64,000 bases of DNA from Paenibacillus melissococcoides (GCA_944800085.1 CALYLO010000014.1:62001-126000), one strand, 5' to 3'. Counted from the first letter of the stretch, positions 26,880 to 36,413 are shown. Notes: generated by a model not told the origin, from the letters alone. Translations and numbers: made by a program.

Positions 26880-26904
26880 GATAGAACATCATATCGTCTC
26901 AAGC

Positions 26905-26988
26905 GTGTTACTAGTTCGACTAGGCATGAGCTTGCCCGGGACCATCCGCTCGCGCGGGTGTGTCTTGCTGCAGGCTCATGCCTTTTTT
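26905..26988 (+). promoter_or_regulatory. RAT antiterminator and terminator 3, upstream of EIICB copy 2
   Basis: gtgttactag...ctaggcatgag at 26905-26930; ggcatgagc pairs with gctcatgcc (26974-26982), followed by six T. The whole leader, through to aatatttcttc-acctttaatccatact, is closely similar to RAT element 2. Confidence 0.9.
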
Positions 26989-27095
26989 CGATGCCGGGCC
27001 GCCGGCGTGGCGAATTACGGTGATGACGGGTTGGAGAATATTTCTTCAACCTTTAATCCATACTTTAACTAACTCTCTAAAGGAGGATACCTTCT

Positions 27096-28540
27096 ATGCT
27101 AGGCTTTTGCAGAAAATTGGCCGTGCCCTCATGCTGCCGGTCGCAACACTGCCTGCAGCATCCATCTTGCTGCGCTTCGGCGCCATCGATTATATCAATG
27201 AGTTTCATTTTGGCGCTACGGTCGGCGGCTTCATGAACCAGTACGTCGCGCCATATTTGCTGGCGGGCGGCGATACGATCTTCAAGCAACTGCCGCTCAT
27301 TTTTGCCGTGGGCGTAGCGATCGGCCTGGCCGGCGATGCGGTCGCAGCATTGGCTGCCGTCATTGCGCATGTCATCCTGCAGCAGGTTTTGGCCACGACG
27401 CCAAATGTATTCGCATTTATTCCGGATGAATTGGTGCTCGATATGGGCGTGCTTGGCGGGATAATGACAGGGTGTCTCGCGGCGTTCATGTACAAACGGT
27501 ATCATGATATCAAGCTCCCGGATTGGCTTGGCTTCTTCGGGGGCAAACGTTTCGTTCCGATCGTTACTTCATTGTCGATTCTCGTGATCGGGATTCCGGT
27601 CGCCATTATCTGGGGTCCGATTCAACAAGCGATCGACGCGTTCGGGAACTGGGTCGTCAGTCTGGAAGCGATTGGTTCCGGCATCTTTATGGTCGTCAAC
27701 CGGCTGCTCATTCCGACGGGCTTGCACCATATTATCAATAACGTCGCCTGGTTCCAAATCGGATCGTTCGAGTATGCGGGAGAGGTGTACCGCGGCGATA
27801 TTGCGCGCTTCTTCCACCACGATCCGACGGCGGGCTTGTTCATGACCGGGTTCTTCCCGATTATGATGTTCGCCTTGCCGGGCGCCGCGCTGGCGATTAT
27901 TCATACGGCAAAGCCGGAACGGCGCAAGCTCGTGTCTTCCGCCTTCGTCAGCGTCGCCATCGCTTCGTTCCTGACGGGTATTACCGAGCCGATTGAATTC
28001 GCCTTCATGTTCGTGGCGCCGGTGCTGTATGTGGTGCATGCGCTGCTGGCCGGCTTGTCCGGCGTCATTACGGCGGCCCTCGGCATCAAGCACGGATTCG
28101 GCTTCTCGGCCGGCTTCATCGACTACGCGCTGAATTTCGGCCTTGCGACGAAGCCGCTGCTGCTCATTCCGATCGGACTCGTCTACTTCGCCGTCTACTA
28201 CTTCCTGTTCCGCTTCATGATCGTGAAGCTGAACCTGAAGACGCCGGGACGGGAGGATGACGCCGAGGCTTCCGAGGAAGAAGAGAATGGTGCAGCCACT
28301 TCGAGCTTGCACGATAAAGCCGTCAAAGTGATGGAGCTGATCGGCGGCAAGGATAACATCACCTCCCTCGATGCCTGCATCACCCGCTTGCGGCTGACGC
28401 TGAAGGATGAGTCGCTCGTCGACGAGAAGGGGCTGAAGGGGCAAGGCGCCGCCGGCGTCATGCGCCTGGGCAAAGGCAATGTGCAGGTCGTCTTCGGCAC
28501 GCAGTCCGAGCTGCTGAAGGAAGAAATGAAGAAGCTGTAA
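27096..28540 (+). pseudogene. PTS EIICB transporter (NagE/GamP-like), copy 2, frameshifted at the start
   Basis: About 481 residues. AGGAGG (27081-27086) and ATG 27096 are ideally placed but read MLGFCRK and run out of frame. One more T in the tttt run at 27105-27108 would give MLGFLQKIGRALMLPVATLPAA and join the long open frame, so one base is missing from that run. The rest is intact: GLHHIINNVAWF, LFMTGFFPIMMFALPGAAL, FLTGITEPIEFAFMF, GFGFSAGFIDYALNFG and an EIIB with DACITRLRL. This set fits N-acetylglucosamine or glucosamine permeases. There is no EIIA domain. It could be a true mutation, slippage or a read error. Confidence 0.85.
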
Positions 28541-28553
28541 AGCTGCGAATAGA

Positions 28554-28589
28554 GTCAGGTCTCCCGCCCGCGGGGGGCCTGATTTTTTT
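28554..28589 (+). terminator. Terminator after EIICB copy 2
   Basis: GC-rich stem tcaggtctcccgc / gcggggggcctga followed by seven T. Confidence 0.85.
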
Positions 28590-28747
28590 ATAGCCAAGCA
28601 AGGGAGAAATCTGGTAACATAGATCCGCTTGACGGAAAAGGCGATAGGTTGGATGTCAAGCCTTCATGGGCGGCCGCAGCCTGCCGATGATGAACTCGGC
28701 CTCATGAACGGACTGTCGGCTGTCATGAGCAAAAGGTGGTCCATCAC

Positions 28748-30109
28748 GTGAAAAACTGGAAAAATATATTGCTGCTGGCGATCCCGTCGCTGCTCTCCTT
28801 CGCGACGCAGACGGTCGTCGGCACGATCAATCTGATCATGGTTGGCCATCTCGGCGCGATTGTCATTGCGATCGTCGGGGTGGTCAATATTATCATTTAC
28901 AATGCGTTCGCCCTGTTCTCCGGGATCGGGCATACGGTCAACTATCTCGTCGCGCAGAACTATGGCGCCAATGATATGGGTAACGGCATCCGGCGCACCT
29001 ATATCGCGCTCTATATCAGCGCGTTGGTCGGGCTGCTGCTGCTCGTGATCGGCATCTTTTTCTCCGACCAGATTCTGTGGCTCACGACCGGCTCGAAGGA
29101 GATTGCGGATCAGGGCACTTATTATTTGCAATTGCGGATTATTGCGCAGGCCTTCGGTATCGTCTCGTTCGCGCTGCACGGCTTCCTGCGGGGCGTCGGG
29201 GACACCCGCACGTCGATGATTCTGTCCATCGTCAGCAATGTGACGATTGTAACGCTCGTCTACGCGCTGACGTTCGGGCATTTCGGCCTGCCGGAATTGG
29301 GGCTGAACGGAGCGGGATATGCGATTATGGCCGGGGAAGCGGTTGGCTTCGTGCTGGCGCTGTTCGTCTTCTTCGTCGGGAAGCATAAGCAGTTCCATAC
29401 GCGGATCGGGGTACGCCCCCGCGCGTCCGAGGTGAAGGAGCTGGGCGGGGAGAGCTTCAAGCTGGGCCTGCAGGAATTCTCGATGAGCCTCTCCATGTTC
29501 ATCTTCACGATGTTCGTCGCCCGGCTGGGCACGACCGCCCTGGCGGCCAACGAGATTGCCTTGAATGTGATGGCCTTCGGCTTTATGCCGGCCTTCGCCT
29601 TCGGCGCGACGGCGACGATCATGGTCGGACAGGAGGTCGGGCGCGGCGAGCCGCTCAAGGGCCGGCGGGCCGGAACGGACGTCGCGATTATGGGCTCGAT
29701 CTTCATTCTGCTGCTGGGCGCGGCGGAATTTGTCTTCGCGGAGCCGATCGCCCGGCTGTACAACAGCACCGAACCGGAAGTGTTCCATCTGGCCGGAATT
29801 CTGATTATGACGTCGGCGTTCCTGCAGTTGTTCGATGCGCTGTACAATTTCTACGCCGGCGCCCTGCGCGGAATCGGGGATACGACCTTCCTGATGCGCG
29901 CGTCGCTCGTGACAAGCTGGTTTATTTTCGTGCCGCTGGCTTATTTGTTCATTTATGTGTTCGAATGGGGCAGCATTGGCGCATGGCTGTCGCTGTACTT
30001 GTATTTGATGGTGCTGGGCATCTCGCTCATGGTGCGGTTCTACCGCACCGATTGGAGCGGAATCACGATCCGGAAGTCCGCACCGGCCGAGCATGCCGCG
30101 GGAATGTAA
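28748..30109 (+). CDS. MATE family efflux transporter
   Basis: 453 residues, 12 membrane segments in two repeated halves. The first half has the N-terminal PSLLSFATQTVVGTINLIMVGHLG and the loop GFLRGVGDTRTSM; the second repeats this with GALRGIGDTTFLM. This pairing is the hallmark of MATE Na+/H+-coupled drug and metabolite exporters. GTG 28748 is chosen because AAAGGTGG lies eight bases upstream; GTG 28736 is also in frame. Stands alone between a terminator and an SLH gene. The substrate is unknown. Confidence 0.9.
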   Translation: MKNWKNILLLAIPSLLSFATQTVVGTINLIMVGHLGAIVIAIVGVVNIIIYNAFALFSGIGHTVNYLVAQNYGANDMGNGIRRTYIALYISALVGLLLLVIGIFFSDQILWLTTGSKEIADQGTYYLQLRIIAQAFGIVSFALHGFLRGVGDTRTSMILSIVSNVTIVTLVYALTFGHFGLPELGLNGAGYAIMAGEAVGFVLALFVFFVGKHKQFHTRIGVRPRASEVKELGGESFKLGLQEFSMSLSMFIFTMFVARLGTTALAANEIALNVMAFGFMPAFAFGATATIMVGQEVGRGEPLKGRRAGTDVAIMGSIFILLLGAAEFVFAEPIARLYNSTEPEVFHLAGILIMTSAFLQLFDALYNFYAGALRGIGDTTFLMRASLVTSWFIFVPLAYLFIYVFEWGSIGAWLSLYLYLMVLGISLMVRFYRTDWSGITIRKSAPAEHAAGM

Positions 30110-30459
30110 GGAATGGCTGCCGCCGTCTCCTGGAAGGGGAAGGCGGCAGTTGTCTGTTGCGGGTGAATGATCATGGGAAATTATCCCTCATTTATCCAAT
30201 AATATCCCTGCCAAACGCGGAAGAAAGAAATATAATGGGATTGCCGAGATTTGCCATGATCACCGTGCTTCCCGGCAGGCTCCGTGAGGGGGGGAGAGCA
30301 CCGATATAACCGCCGCTGTATGCCGTATCTCCTGGCAGTTCAAGCTTCGCCGCGCTTCTAGCTGTACCGCACATCTTCCGCCGCATCCATTCTCCTTCAT
30401 CTTCAACCCGCATTCGTGATTGTTCAGGCTATTCTGCATGCTGGAATCACAACGTCTAT

Positions 30460-30469
30460 GGGGGGGGGG
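30460..30469 (+). repeat. G10 homopolymer
   Basis: Ten consecutive G just before the SLH gene start. Tracts of this length are slippage-prone in vivo and hard to sequence. Confidence 0.8.
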
Positions 30470-30485
30470 AAATAAAAACGCTTAA

Positions 30486-31812
30486 ATGGGGCCGCGCCCG
30501 AAAAATACTGCGCTCATGCTAGGCATTATCATGGCCTTGTCTTCGGCTGCCGCGGCGTTGGCTGCGCCGGCTCGCGTTCAAGACATCGAGGGCCATTGGG
30601 CGGAAAAGGCGATGACGGAGTGGAAGGAGAAGGGACTGCTTCGCGGCTATGCCGACGGTTCCTTGCAGCCGAACCGGGCCGTGTCGCGCGCGGAGTTCGC
30701 CGCGCTGATCAACCGGGCCTTCCCGTTCACGGCCCATGGACGACATTTCGTTTACGGACGTTGCCGCTTCCTCTTGGGAATACGATGAAGTGAGGAGGGC
30801 GGTCAAGGCCGGGTTCGCGGCCGGCTTCTCGGACGCCACGTTCCGCCCATCTCTTCCGGTCAGCAGGCAAGAGGCGGGGGTCATGCTGAACCGGCTGCTG
30901 CCGGCGGATTCACCGAAGGGAGATCTTAGCTCCTTCACCGATCATAAGGAGATCGCGTCATGGGCCAGGGACGCCGTCAGCGTGATGGCCGCCGCCGGAT
31001 GGCTCAAGGGCTATAGCGACGATACGATTCGCCCTGCGGCGAAGATGACGCGGGCCGAGGCGGTCAGGTTCCTGGACCGCGCATTGCAGAGCAAGCTCAG
31101 AGGAGGCGAGGACCAGCCGGAAGACAAGCAGAACTTCACGCTGCTGCTGGAAGAGTTCCGGAAGCAGCTCGACGCAAAGGGGGCGGCCGACGGCAAATAT
31201 TATGAGCTGGCCGTCGCGGTCGGATCGACGCGGACGTATTTGAACGGCGTCGAGATCGAGAAGATTCATCCGTATTTGGACAGTATCATGCTGATGACGT
31301 AAGACTACTCCGGCGGCTGGATGAACACGGCGGCGCATCATACGAATCTGTACGGCCCTGGGCTGAGCGGGGATGCGACCGTGAAGCTGTATCTGTCCAA
31401 CGGCGTGCCGGCCGCCAAGCTCGTGCTCGGAGCGGCGTTCTATGCCCATATGTGGACCGATGTGCAATCGGCGGAGAACAACGGCCTCGGGCAGCGGGCT
31501 GCCCCGAGCTGGCTGACGCCGAGCTATAGGGAAGTGCTCACGGAATATACCGTCACGAGCAGCACCTACGGGAAGCTCGCTTACACCAGGTACTGGGATG
31601 AAGCCGCTCAAGCGCCGTATCTGTTCGACGGCAGCACGTGGCTGACGTATGACGATCCGGATTCCGCAGCGGCCAAAGGGAACTATGTGCTGGAGCATGA
31701 CCTGGGCGGCGTCATGCTGTGGGAATACAGTCACGACCCATCCGGGGTATTGGTCGATGCGCTCTACCAATCGCTCAGAGGCGCTTACCAATCCGACACG
31801 ACCATGTCGTGA
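30486..31812 (+). pseudogene. SLH-domain GH18 chitinase-like protein, multiply broken
   Basis: The signal peptide (ALMLGIIMALSSAAAALAAPA) is followed by three SLH modules for cell-wall anchoring (VQDIEGHWAEKAM..., SFTDVAASSWEYDEV..., SFTDHKEIASWARDAV...). A +1 frameshift near 30735 splits the first two. After the third module, SKLRGGEDQPEDKQNFTLLLEEFRKQL belongs to the middle of a GH18 barrel: the preceding part with the DxxDxDxE catalytic motif is deleted. IHPYLDSIMLMT then stops at TAA 31300-31302, where the family has the Tyr of MTYD. The frame continues with DYSGGWMNTAAHHTNLYGPG to 31812. Three independent lesions, including loss of the catalytic acid, make it non-functional. Confidence 0.85.
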
Positions 31813-31865
31813 CGATGACGATCGAATTTACCGAGGAGTAGGCCGATACGCCTTCGATAGCGGAA

Positions 31866-31910
31866 GGGGCTGTCCCATCCGTAGCGTTAAACTACAGTGG
31901 TGACAGCCCC
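31866..31910 (+). terminator. Long hairpin after the SLH gene
   Basis: ggggctgtc / gacagcccc with inner pairing gtag / ctac. There is no strong T run, so it is terminator-like only. Confidence 0.5.
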
Positions 31911-31939
31911 ATCCTGCTTTCAGACAGCGCGGCTTCCCG

Positions 31940-32135
31940 AAAAAGCTGCAAAACTACAGTTTTCTGCTTGCGACATTTCCTCCGTTATCGTAATCCTGCA
32001 AAACGGCATCAATTGAAGCCATACCTAGGGATGGAAAGCAAATATCGGCGAGAATGATGCGCTTTTTACAGGAATTGCATCGAAAATTGGCGGAGATAGT
32101 GTAAAATCCTGTATAAATGCAGGATTCGCCGCGTC
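31940..32135. repeat. Intergenic repeat (copy 2, relative of 20455-20645)
   Basis: gctgcaaaactacagttttct, atcctgcaaaacggcat and aaatcctgtataaatgcagga occur in the same order as in copy 1. No coding frame is supported in 31813-32197. Confidence 0.55.
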
Positions 32136-32197
32136 AACCTCCCGCCGCCGCTGGTTTCGCTGCTGGCTTGCGCCGGGCCGGCTGCCACTCCATCAAG

Positions 32198-33112
32198 CTA
32201 TAAGCTCCATCTGCCTCCCTGCTGCTGCACGACCTGCCCCGCAATGTCGTTGCCGAGCAGACAGGCCTCCCCGAGCGGCCATCCGCTGGCGAGGCCGGCG
32301 ATGAAGGCGCCCGTATGCGAATCGCCGGCTCCGATCGTATCGACGACGGTTACTTGGCGGGCAGGCAATATTTCGCTTCCTTCCGATGTGCAGAGCAGCG
32401 TGCCGTCCTGGCCCAGGGTCACTACGACGGGCTGGCCGGTTTGCCGGTACGCTTCCTGAACGGCGTCATGCAGCTCCTGTTTGCCCGTTAATCCGCTTAG
32501 CTCCGCGCGGTTCAAATGCAGGATCGTATTCATCCCGAGCACGCGCCGCAGCGTCTCCCGATCCAAATACGCCACTCTTGGGCTCGGATCGAATATGATC
32601 CGGCAGGATGCTTGTCTCGCGCCCAACGCGTCCAGAATGACCGAGCCGGAAGGCCCCTCCAGTTCGTAGCCGCTCAAGTAGATATAATCATATGGCTCCA
32701 GGCTGTGCTGTTCGAACCAAGCGGGCTTCCATTTCGTCTCGATTCCAGGGATCGTAATGAACGTTCGTTCTCCGTCCTGCTCGACAATCGACAGATTCCA
32801 GCCGTTATCGCCGCTATCCTCTTCGATGAGCAGCGGGTAGCTGTCGGCCAGCAGCTGCTTCCTGATCATGTCCGCATAGGCGCCTGCCCCTACGGGGACG
32901 AACAGATCGTGACCGACCTGCAATTGCTTCAAAATATGGGCTACATTGTAGGCGCACCCGCCGACAAGGGTTTCCCGATGCTCGGCCGAGACATCGTCTC
33001 CGGTTCGGGGCAGCGAATCCAGTTGGATAATCACATCGATAACGGCGGCGCCGAGCACGAGCACTTTCGCGTCGCTGGGCGTATTCTTCAGTCGAGCTAT
33101 CCGATCAGACAC
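32198..33112 (-). CDS. PfkB-family carbohydrate/nucleoside kinase (YegV-like)
   Basis: 304 residues. VLVLGAAVIDVIIQLDSLPRTGDD and VGGCAYNVAHILKQL form the N-terminal substrate-binding part; VDTIGAGDSHTGAFIAGL carries the catalytic Asp and anion hole. The subgroup contains ribokinase, pseudouridine kinase and YegV. GTG 33112 follows AGGAGGG. It is last in an operon with an NCS1 permease and an ADP-ribosylglycohydrolase, suggesting phosphorylation of a ribosyl compound brought in by the permease. The exact substrate is not known. Confidence 0.88.
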   Translation of the reverse strand: MSDRIARLKNTPSDAKVLVLGAAVIDVIIQLDSLPRTGDDVSAEHRETLVGGCAYNVAHILKQLQVGHDLFVPVGAGAYADMIRKQLLADSYPLLIEEDSGDNGWNLSIVEQDGERTFITIPGIETKWKPAWFEQHSLEPYDYIYLSGYELEGPSGSVILDALGARQASCRIIFDPSPRVAYLDRETLRRVLGMNTILHLNRAELSGLTGKQELHDAVQEAYRQTGQPVVVTLGQDGTLLCTSEGSEILPARQVTVVDTIGAGDSHTGAFIAGLASGWPLGEACLLGNDIAGQVVQQQGGRWSL

Positions 33113-33124
33113 TTCGATTCCCTC

Positions 33125-34483
33125 CTATTTCCGGGCGGTAACGGTCAACAGTATAGAATAGACAATCGCGCCTGCGGCGAAGGCCAGGAGTACGCCCAGG
33201 CTGTTGTCCTGGAACATGCCTTTGGCAAAAGGCCCATCGAAAAACGGCGAATTCGTGAACAGGAACCCGACGAGGACCCCGGTCAACCAACTGGATACCC
33301 CGCGATAATTGACCTTGTTGTAGCCCGGATCCGTGAGCAGACGCGGGTCGTACCCTGCTGTCTTTCGGATTTTGACATAGTCGATGAGGAAGATCGCCGC
33401 CCACGCCGCCATGCCGATGCCGAGCAAGCCCAGGAAGGTCTGGAAGTTGCCCATGAAATCCTCGGATACGAACAGGGTGTATATCGGAATCAAAATCAGA
33501 AACAGCGAGTGAATGATGATCGATGTGGAATCTTTCACTTGAATATTCAACGTTTCCAGGTTGACCCGCGCCGTTTTCAAACCGATAATGCATTGCGGAA
33601 TCAAGCCGCCCAGAGCGGTTACAAAGTAAAGCACCGTCATCCAGCGCGGCAGCGCCTGGCTGATGACCTCGATCGGGTTGGCCGAGACCGCCAAGTCCGG
33701 CACCGAAGTGCTCATCAGCACGCCGACGCTCATGATGACGAACAACGGAATGAACGCCCCGAACGTGACGCGGGTGACGTTGGAGCGGGATGATTGATCC
33801 GGCTTCTGATAGCAGCTATAGTCGGCCGAAGCGATCGACCAGCTAATCCCGGTGCCGGCCATAATGATCGATACCGCGGGCAGGAAGCCCGTTAACCAGT
33901 TGCCGTTGCTCATACTCATCAATTCCGTCCAATTTGTTTTCGGAATCAGGATCAGCAGGACGAGAAGCGTCAATCCGCCAAAGACATAGGTGAAAAAGGT
34001 TTGGATTTTGACGAGCGCTTCTTGGCCGAACATGCTGGAGCCGATGATGAGCGCGGCGAAGACCAGCAAACAGATCAGCGTTAACAATGAATTGGATCCG
34101 ATGCCGAACACGCTGAACAGCGCCAATAGCGTCAATGTTCCGGTCACGACGCCGACCGCGAGCCAGCCGACCAGGTTAATCCAACCCATAAATGTCGGAA
34201 TATAATTGCCTCTGAAGCCGAAGGCGGCTCTGGACAGCACGAAGGTCGTCGTGCCCGCATCTCTTCCGGCCAAGCTCAGATAGCCTACCAAGGCGAAAGA
34301 GAGCGCCCCGACGGCCGCCGCCAGCAGGGATTGCAGGAAGCTTAATTGAAATCCGACAATCATGGCGCCATAGACGACACCCAAAATTCCAATGTTGCCG
34401 GCAAACCAAATGAAAAACAATTCCTTGGGGGTTCCTTTTCTGTCCTCAGCGGGAACAAATGCCGAAGATTCCGGGGTGTTCAT
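33125..34483 (-). CDS. NCS1-family purine/cytosine-type permease
   Basis: 452 residues, about 12 membrane helices. FFIWFAGNIGILGVVYGAMIVG near the start, SRAAFGFRGNYIPTFMGWINLVGWLAVG and AGTGISWSIASADYSCYQ are the substrate-helix segments of CodB-like Na+ or H+ symporters for nucleobases and related compounds. ATG 34483 has GGGAGG seven bases upstream. It lies 12 bp before the kinase and about 57 bp after the hydrolase gene, in one operon. The cargo is probably a nucleobase or nucleoside (inference). Confidence 0.9.
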   Translation of the reverse strand: MNTPESSAFVPAEDRKGTPKELFFIWFAGNIGILGVVYGAMIVGFQLSFLQSLLAAAVGALSFALVGYLSLAGRDAGTTTFVLSRAAFGFRGNYIPTFMGWINLVGWLAVGVVTGTLTLLALFSVFGIGSNSLLTLICLLVFAALIIGSSMFGQEALVKIQTFFTYVFGGLTLLVLLILIPKTNWTELMSMSNGNWLTGFLPAVSIIMAGTGISWSIASADYSCYQKPDQSSRSNVTRVTFGAFIPLFVIMSVGVLMSTSVPDLAVSANPIEVISQALPRWMTVLYFVTALGGLIPQCIIGLKTARVNLETLNIQVKDSTSIIIHSLFLILIPIYTLFVSEDFMGNFQTFLGLLGIGMAAWAAIFLIDYVKIRKTAGYDPRLLTDPGYNKVNYRGVSSWLTGVLVGFLFTNSPFFDGPFAKGMFQDNSLGVLLAFAAGAIVYSILLTVTARK

Positions 34484-34540
34484 TACAATTCCTCCCATTG
34501 TATGCAATTATTAGACAAGCATTAGATGTGCGTACTTCCT

Positions 34541-35535
34541 TCAGTTCATGTCTCTATGGGAAAGAAGCTGATTCGCGTAATGATGGAAATCGGCGGAATT
34601 GCTCTCGTCGATTCGTTGAATCCACAGCGGATCGATCGCATCGATCCCGGCCTTGGCTCCGCAAATGGCGGTCGCCATCGCCCCGATTGTATCGTATCTC
34701 CGCCCAGATTCGCGCATAACAGACTGCAGCGATGAGGGTCCCTGGCGTAGTAAGCAATCGCCATCGCCGCAGGCACCGACTCGCTCGTCAAGACGCCGCT
34801 TCCGATCACGTCGTATATTTTTTGGGAGAACCGCTCTTCGTCGTGCCCGTATTGCTTCGCGTATTGAAGCGCCAGCTTCAGACGCTCGGCCAACGATGCG
34901 CTATAGGTGGCGGCTCCGAGGTGACGCGCGATATCGTAAGCTTCGAGCGCATCCTGCATCATCGTATCCCAATCCTGATCCTCCAGCGCTGAGCTGACGG
35001 CCGCGGCAACCATCGCCGCGCCGCTCACGGCGACATCGGTCGTATGCGTCACTTTGCTGATATCATAGACATATTGGGCCAATTCCGCTTTCCGCTCCCG
35101 GCTGAACAGGCATCCGATCGGAGCGATGCGCATGGCCGCGCCGTTCGTCTCCGCCCTGGATGTGAAGGGCCCGGGGTCCCGGCCCTCCTTGATCGCTCCC
35201 AAGGCGGCCTTGGAGCTCGGCCCGAGAATATTGTTGTCGAAGGCGCCGATTCGATCGGCCCATTCCAACAGATGCCGGGCAATTCTGGAGGTATCGGGAA
35301 CAAACTGATTTTCAATGAGCGCATCCAAAATCAATAACGCCTGCGCCGTATCATCCGTATACTGTCCTTTCGTAAAATTGCAGGCTACTTCGTTTTCTGG
35401 CGGCCCGTCGAGAAAATCGGTAATTTTGCCGAAGTAGTCCTTGACCTTGCTTCTCGCCCACAGCTCCGAGGGCATGCCCATCGCATCGCCGATGGCCATC
35501 CCGTATAGAGCGCCGGCAATCTTTTGCCTCATCAT
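34541..35535 (-). pseudogene. ADP-ribosylglycohydrolase (YegU-like), C-terminal frameshift
   Basis: KIAGALYGMAIGDAMGMPSELW opens the family, and GQYTDDTAQALLILDAL supplies the first metal-binding set. Near 34693 the sequence reads GGDT followed by a frame change. Restoring one base (acg-gat for acgat) gives the expected GGDTDTIGAMATAICGAKAG, and the correct frame then runs to a TGA at 34541-34543 (HHYANQLLSHRDMN). As written, the second metal site is lost and the tail is unrelated. The family removes ADP-ribose or related ribosyl groups from substrates using two Mg ions. A single-base deletion or a sequencing error is equally possible. Confidence 0.85.
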
Positions 35536-35578
35536 CACCATCTCCACCTCACTGTATTCACACCTTCACCTTATCCGG

Positions 35579-35590
35579 TTATACGTACAA
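35579..35590. promoter_or_regulatory. GntR operator 1 (upstream of the hydrolase-permease-kinase operon)
   Basis: ttatacgtacaa, one base from the perfect palindrome ttgtacgtacaa found upstream of the GntR gene itself; both are preceded by ccgg. Confidence 0.75.
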
Positions 35591-35675
35591 CCCGATACAA
35601 GCCGGAATGAAAAAAAGTGCTCTGCTTGTCCTTCGCATCGAGAAGGGAGCAGACGAAATGTCTGTCCGTCCGCGT

Positions 35676-36377
35676 TCAAATGCTGGTGACAATTTTGAAG
35701 TTCATATGGGGCCCATAAATGACCTGCACCTGTTCGATCTCGGCCTCGTCTTCGCTGATAACGGTTCCATTTGCTTGCAGCAGCGGGATGTCCTCTTCGT
35801 AAGCCAGCAGTTCTTGCGTGCTCCTGTCTCCCCTAATCGGTTCAATCTGGAGGAGCGCATGCTTGGGAACCGTCTTGTATTGCTGCTTCATTATGGTATA
35901 GAGCGATTGCTGCGCGAAATCATACTGATCAATGCCCGGAAAAACGGACAGCGGAACCAATGATGTATCTATCGTTAGCCACAGGGTGGACAGCTTGTTC
36001 TTGATTCCTCTTACGCGAACCAGCTTCATCCATTCCCGTCCATCCTGCGTTATGATGCGCTGCTCCAATACTTTCGAGACGGGAGTTTCATTCTTCTTCG
36101 TCACATAATCGGTAAAGCCGCTGAAGTTCCAAATATTATGCTTCACTTCCCGGAGGCATACAAAGTTGCCTTTTCCCTGCACCTGCCTTAACAGGCCCTC
36201 ATTGACCAGATCCGATATCGCTTTGCGGATGGTCGTCCTTGTGACGCCGTAGAGCTTCAACATTTGCGCCTCGGAAGGAATCATGTCCCCTTCCTTATAC
36301 TTCCCGCGAATAATATCTTGTCTAATGATCCGCTGTAACTGCACATATAGGGGAGTATAGTCATTGCGGTTAAGCAT
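35676..36377 (-). CDS. GntR-family regulator (HutC/UTRA type, YegW-like)
   Basis: 233 residues. The winged helix is PLYVQLQRIIRQDIIRGKYKEGDMIPSEAQMLKLYGVTRTTIRKAISDLVNEGLLRQVQGKGNFV, a textbook GntR domain. The rest is a UTRA small-molecule sensor. ATG 36377 has AAGGAGG five bases upstream; the longer frame upstream is not supported. A perfect palindrome 25 bp upstream suggests autoregulation, and a near-identical box precedes the operon it faces. The ligand is unknown, presumably the substrate of the permease and kinase. Confidence 0.9.
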   Translation of the reverse strand: MLNRNDYTPLYVQLQRIIRQDIIRGKYKEGDMIPSEAQMLKLYGVTRTTIRKAISDLVNEGLLRQVQGKGNFVCLREVKHNIWNFSGFTDYVTKKNETPVSKVLEQRIITQDGREWMKLVRVRGIKNKLSTLWLTIDTSLVPLSVFPGIDQYDFAQQSLYTIMKQQYKTVPKHALLQIEPIRGDRSTQELLAYEEDIPLLQANGTVISEDEAEIEQVQVIYGPHMNFKIVTSI

Positions 36378-36401
36378 GCAAGCCTCCTTCCTCCTGTCCG
36401 G

Positions 36402-36413
36402 TTGTACGTACAA
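36402..36413. promoter_or_regulatory. GntR operator 2 (autoregulatory)
   Basis: ttgtacgtacaa, a perfect 12-bp palindrome between the GntR gene and its promoter region. Confidence 0.8.
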
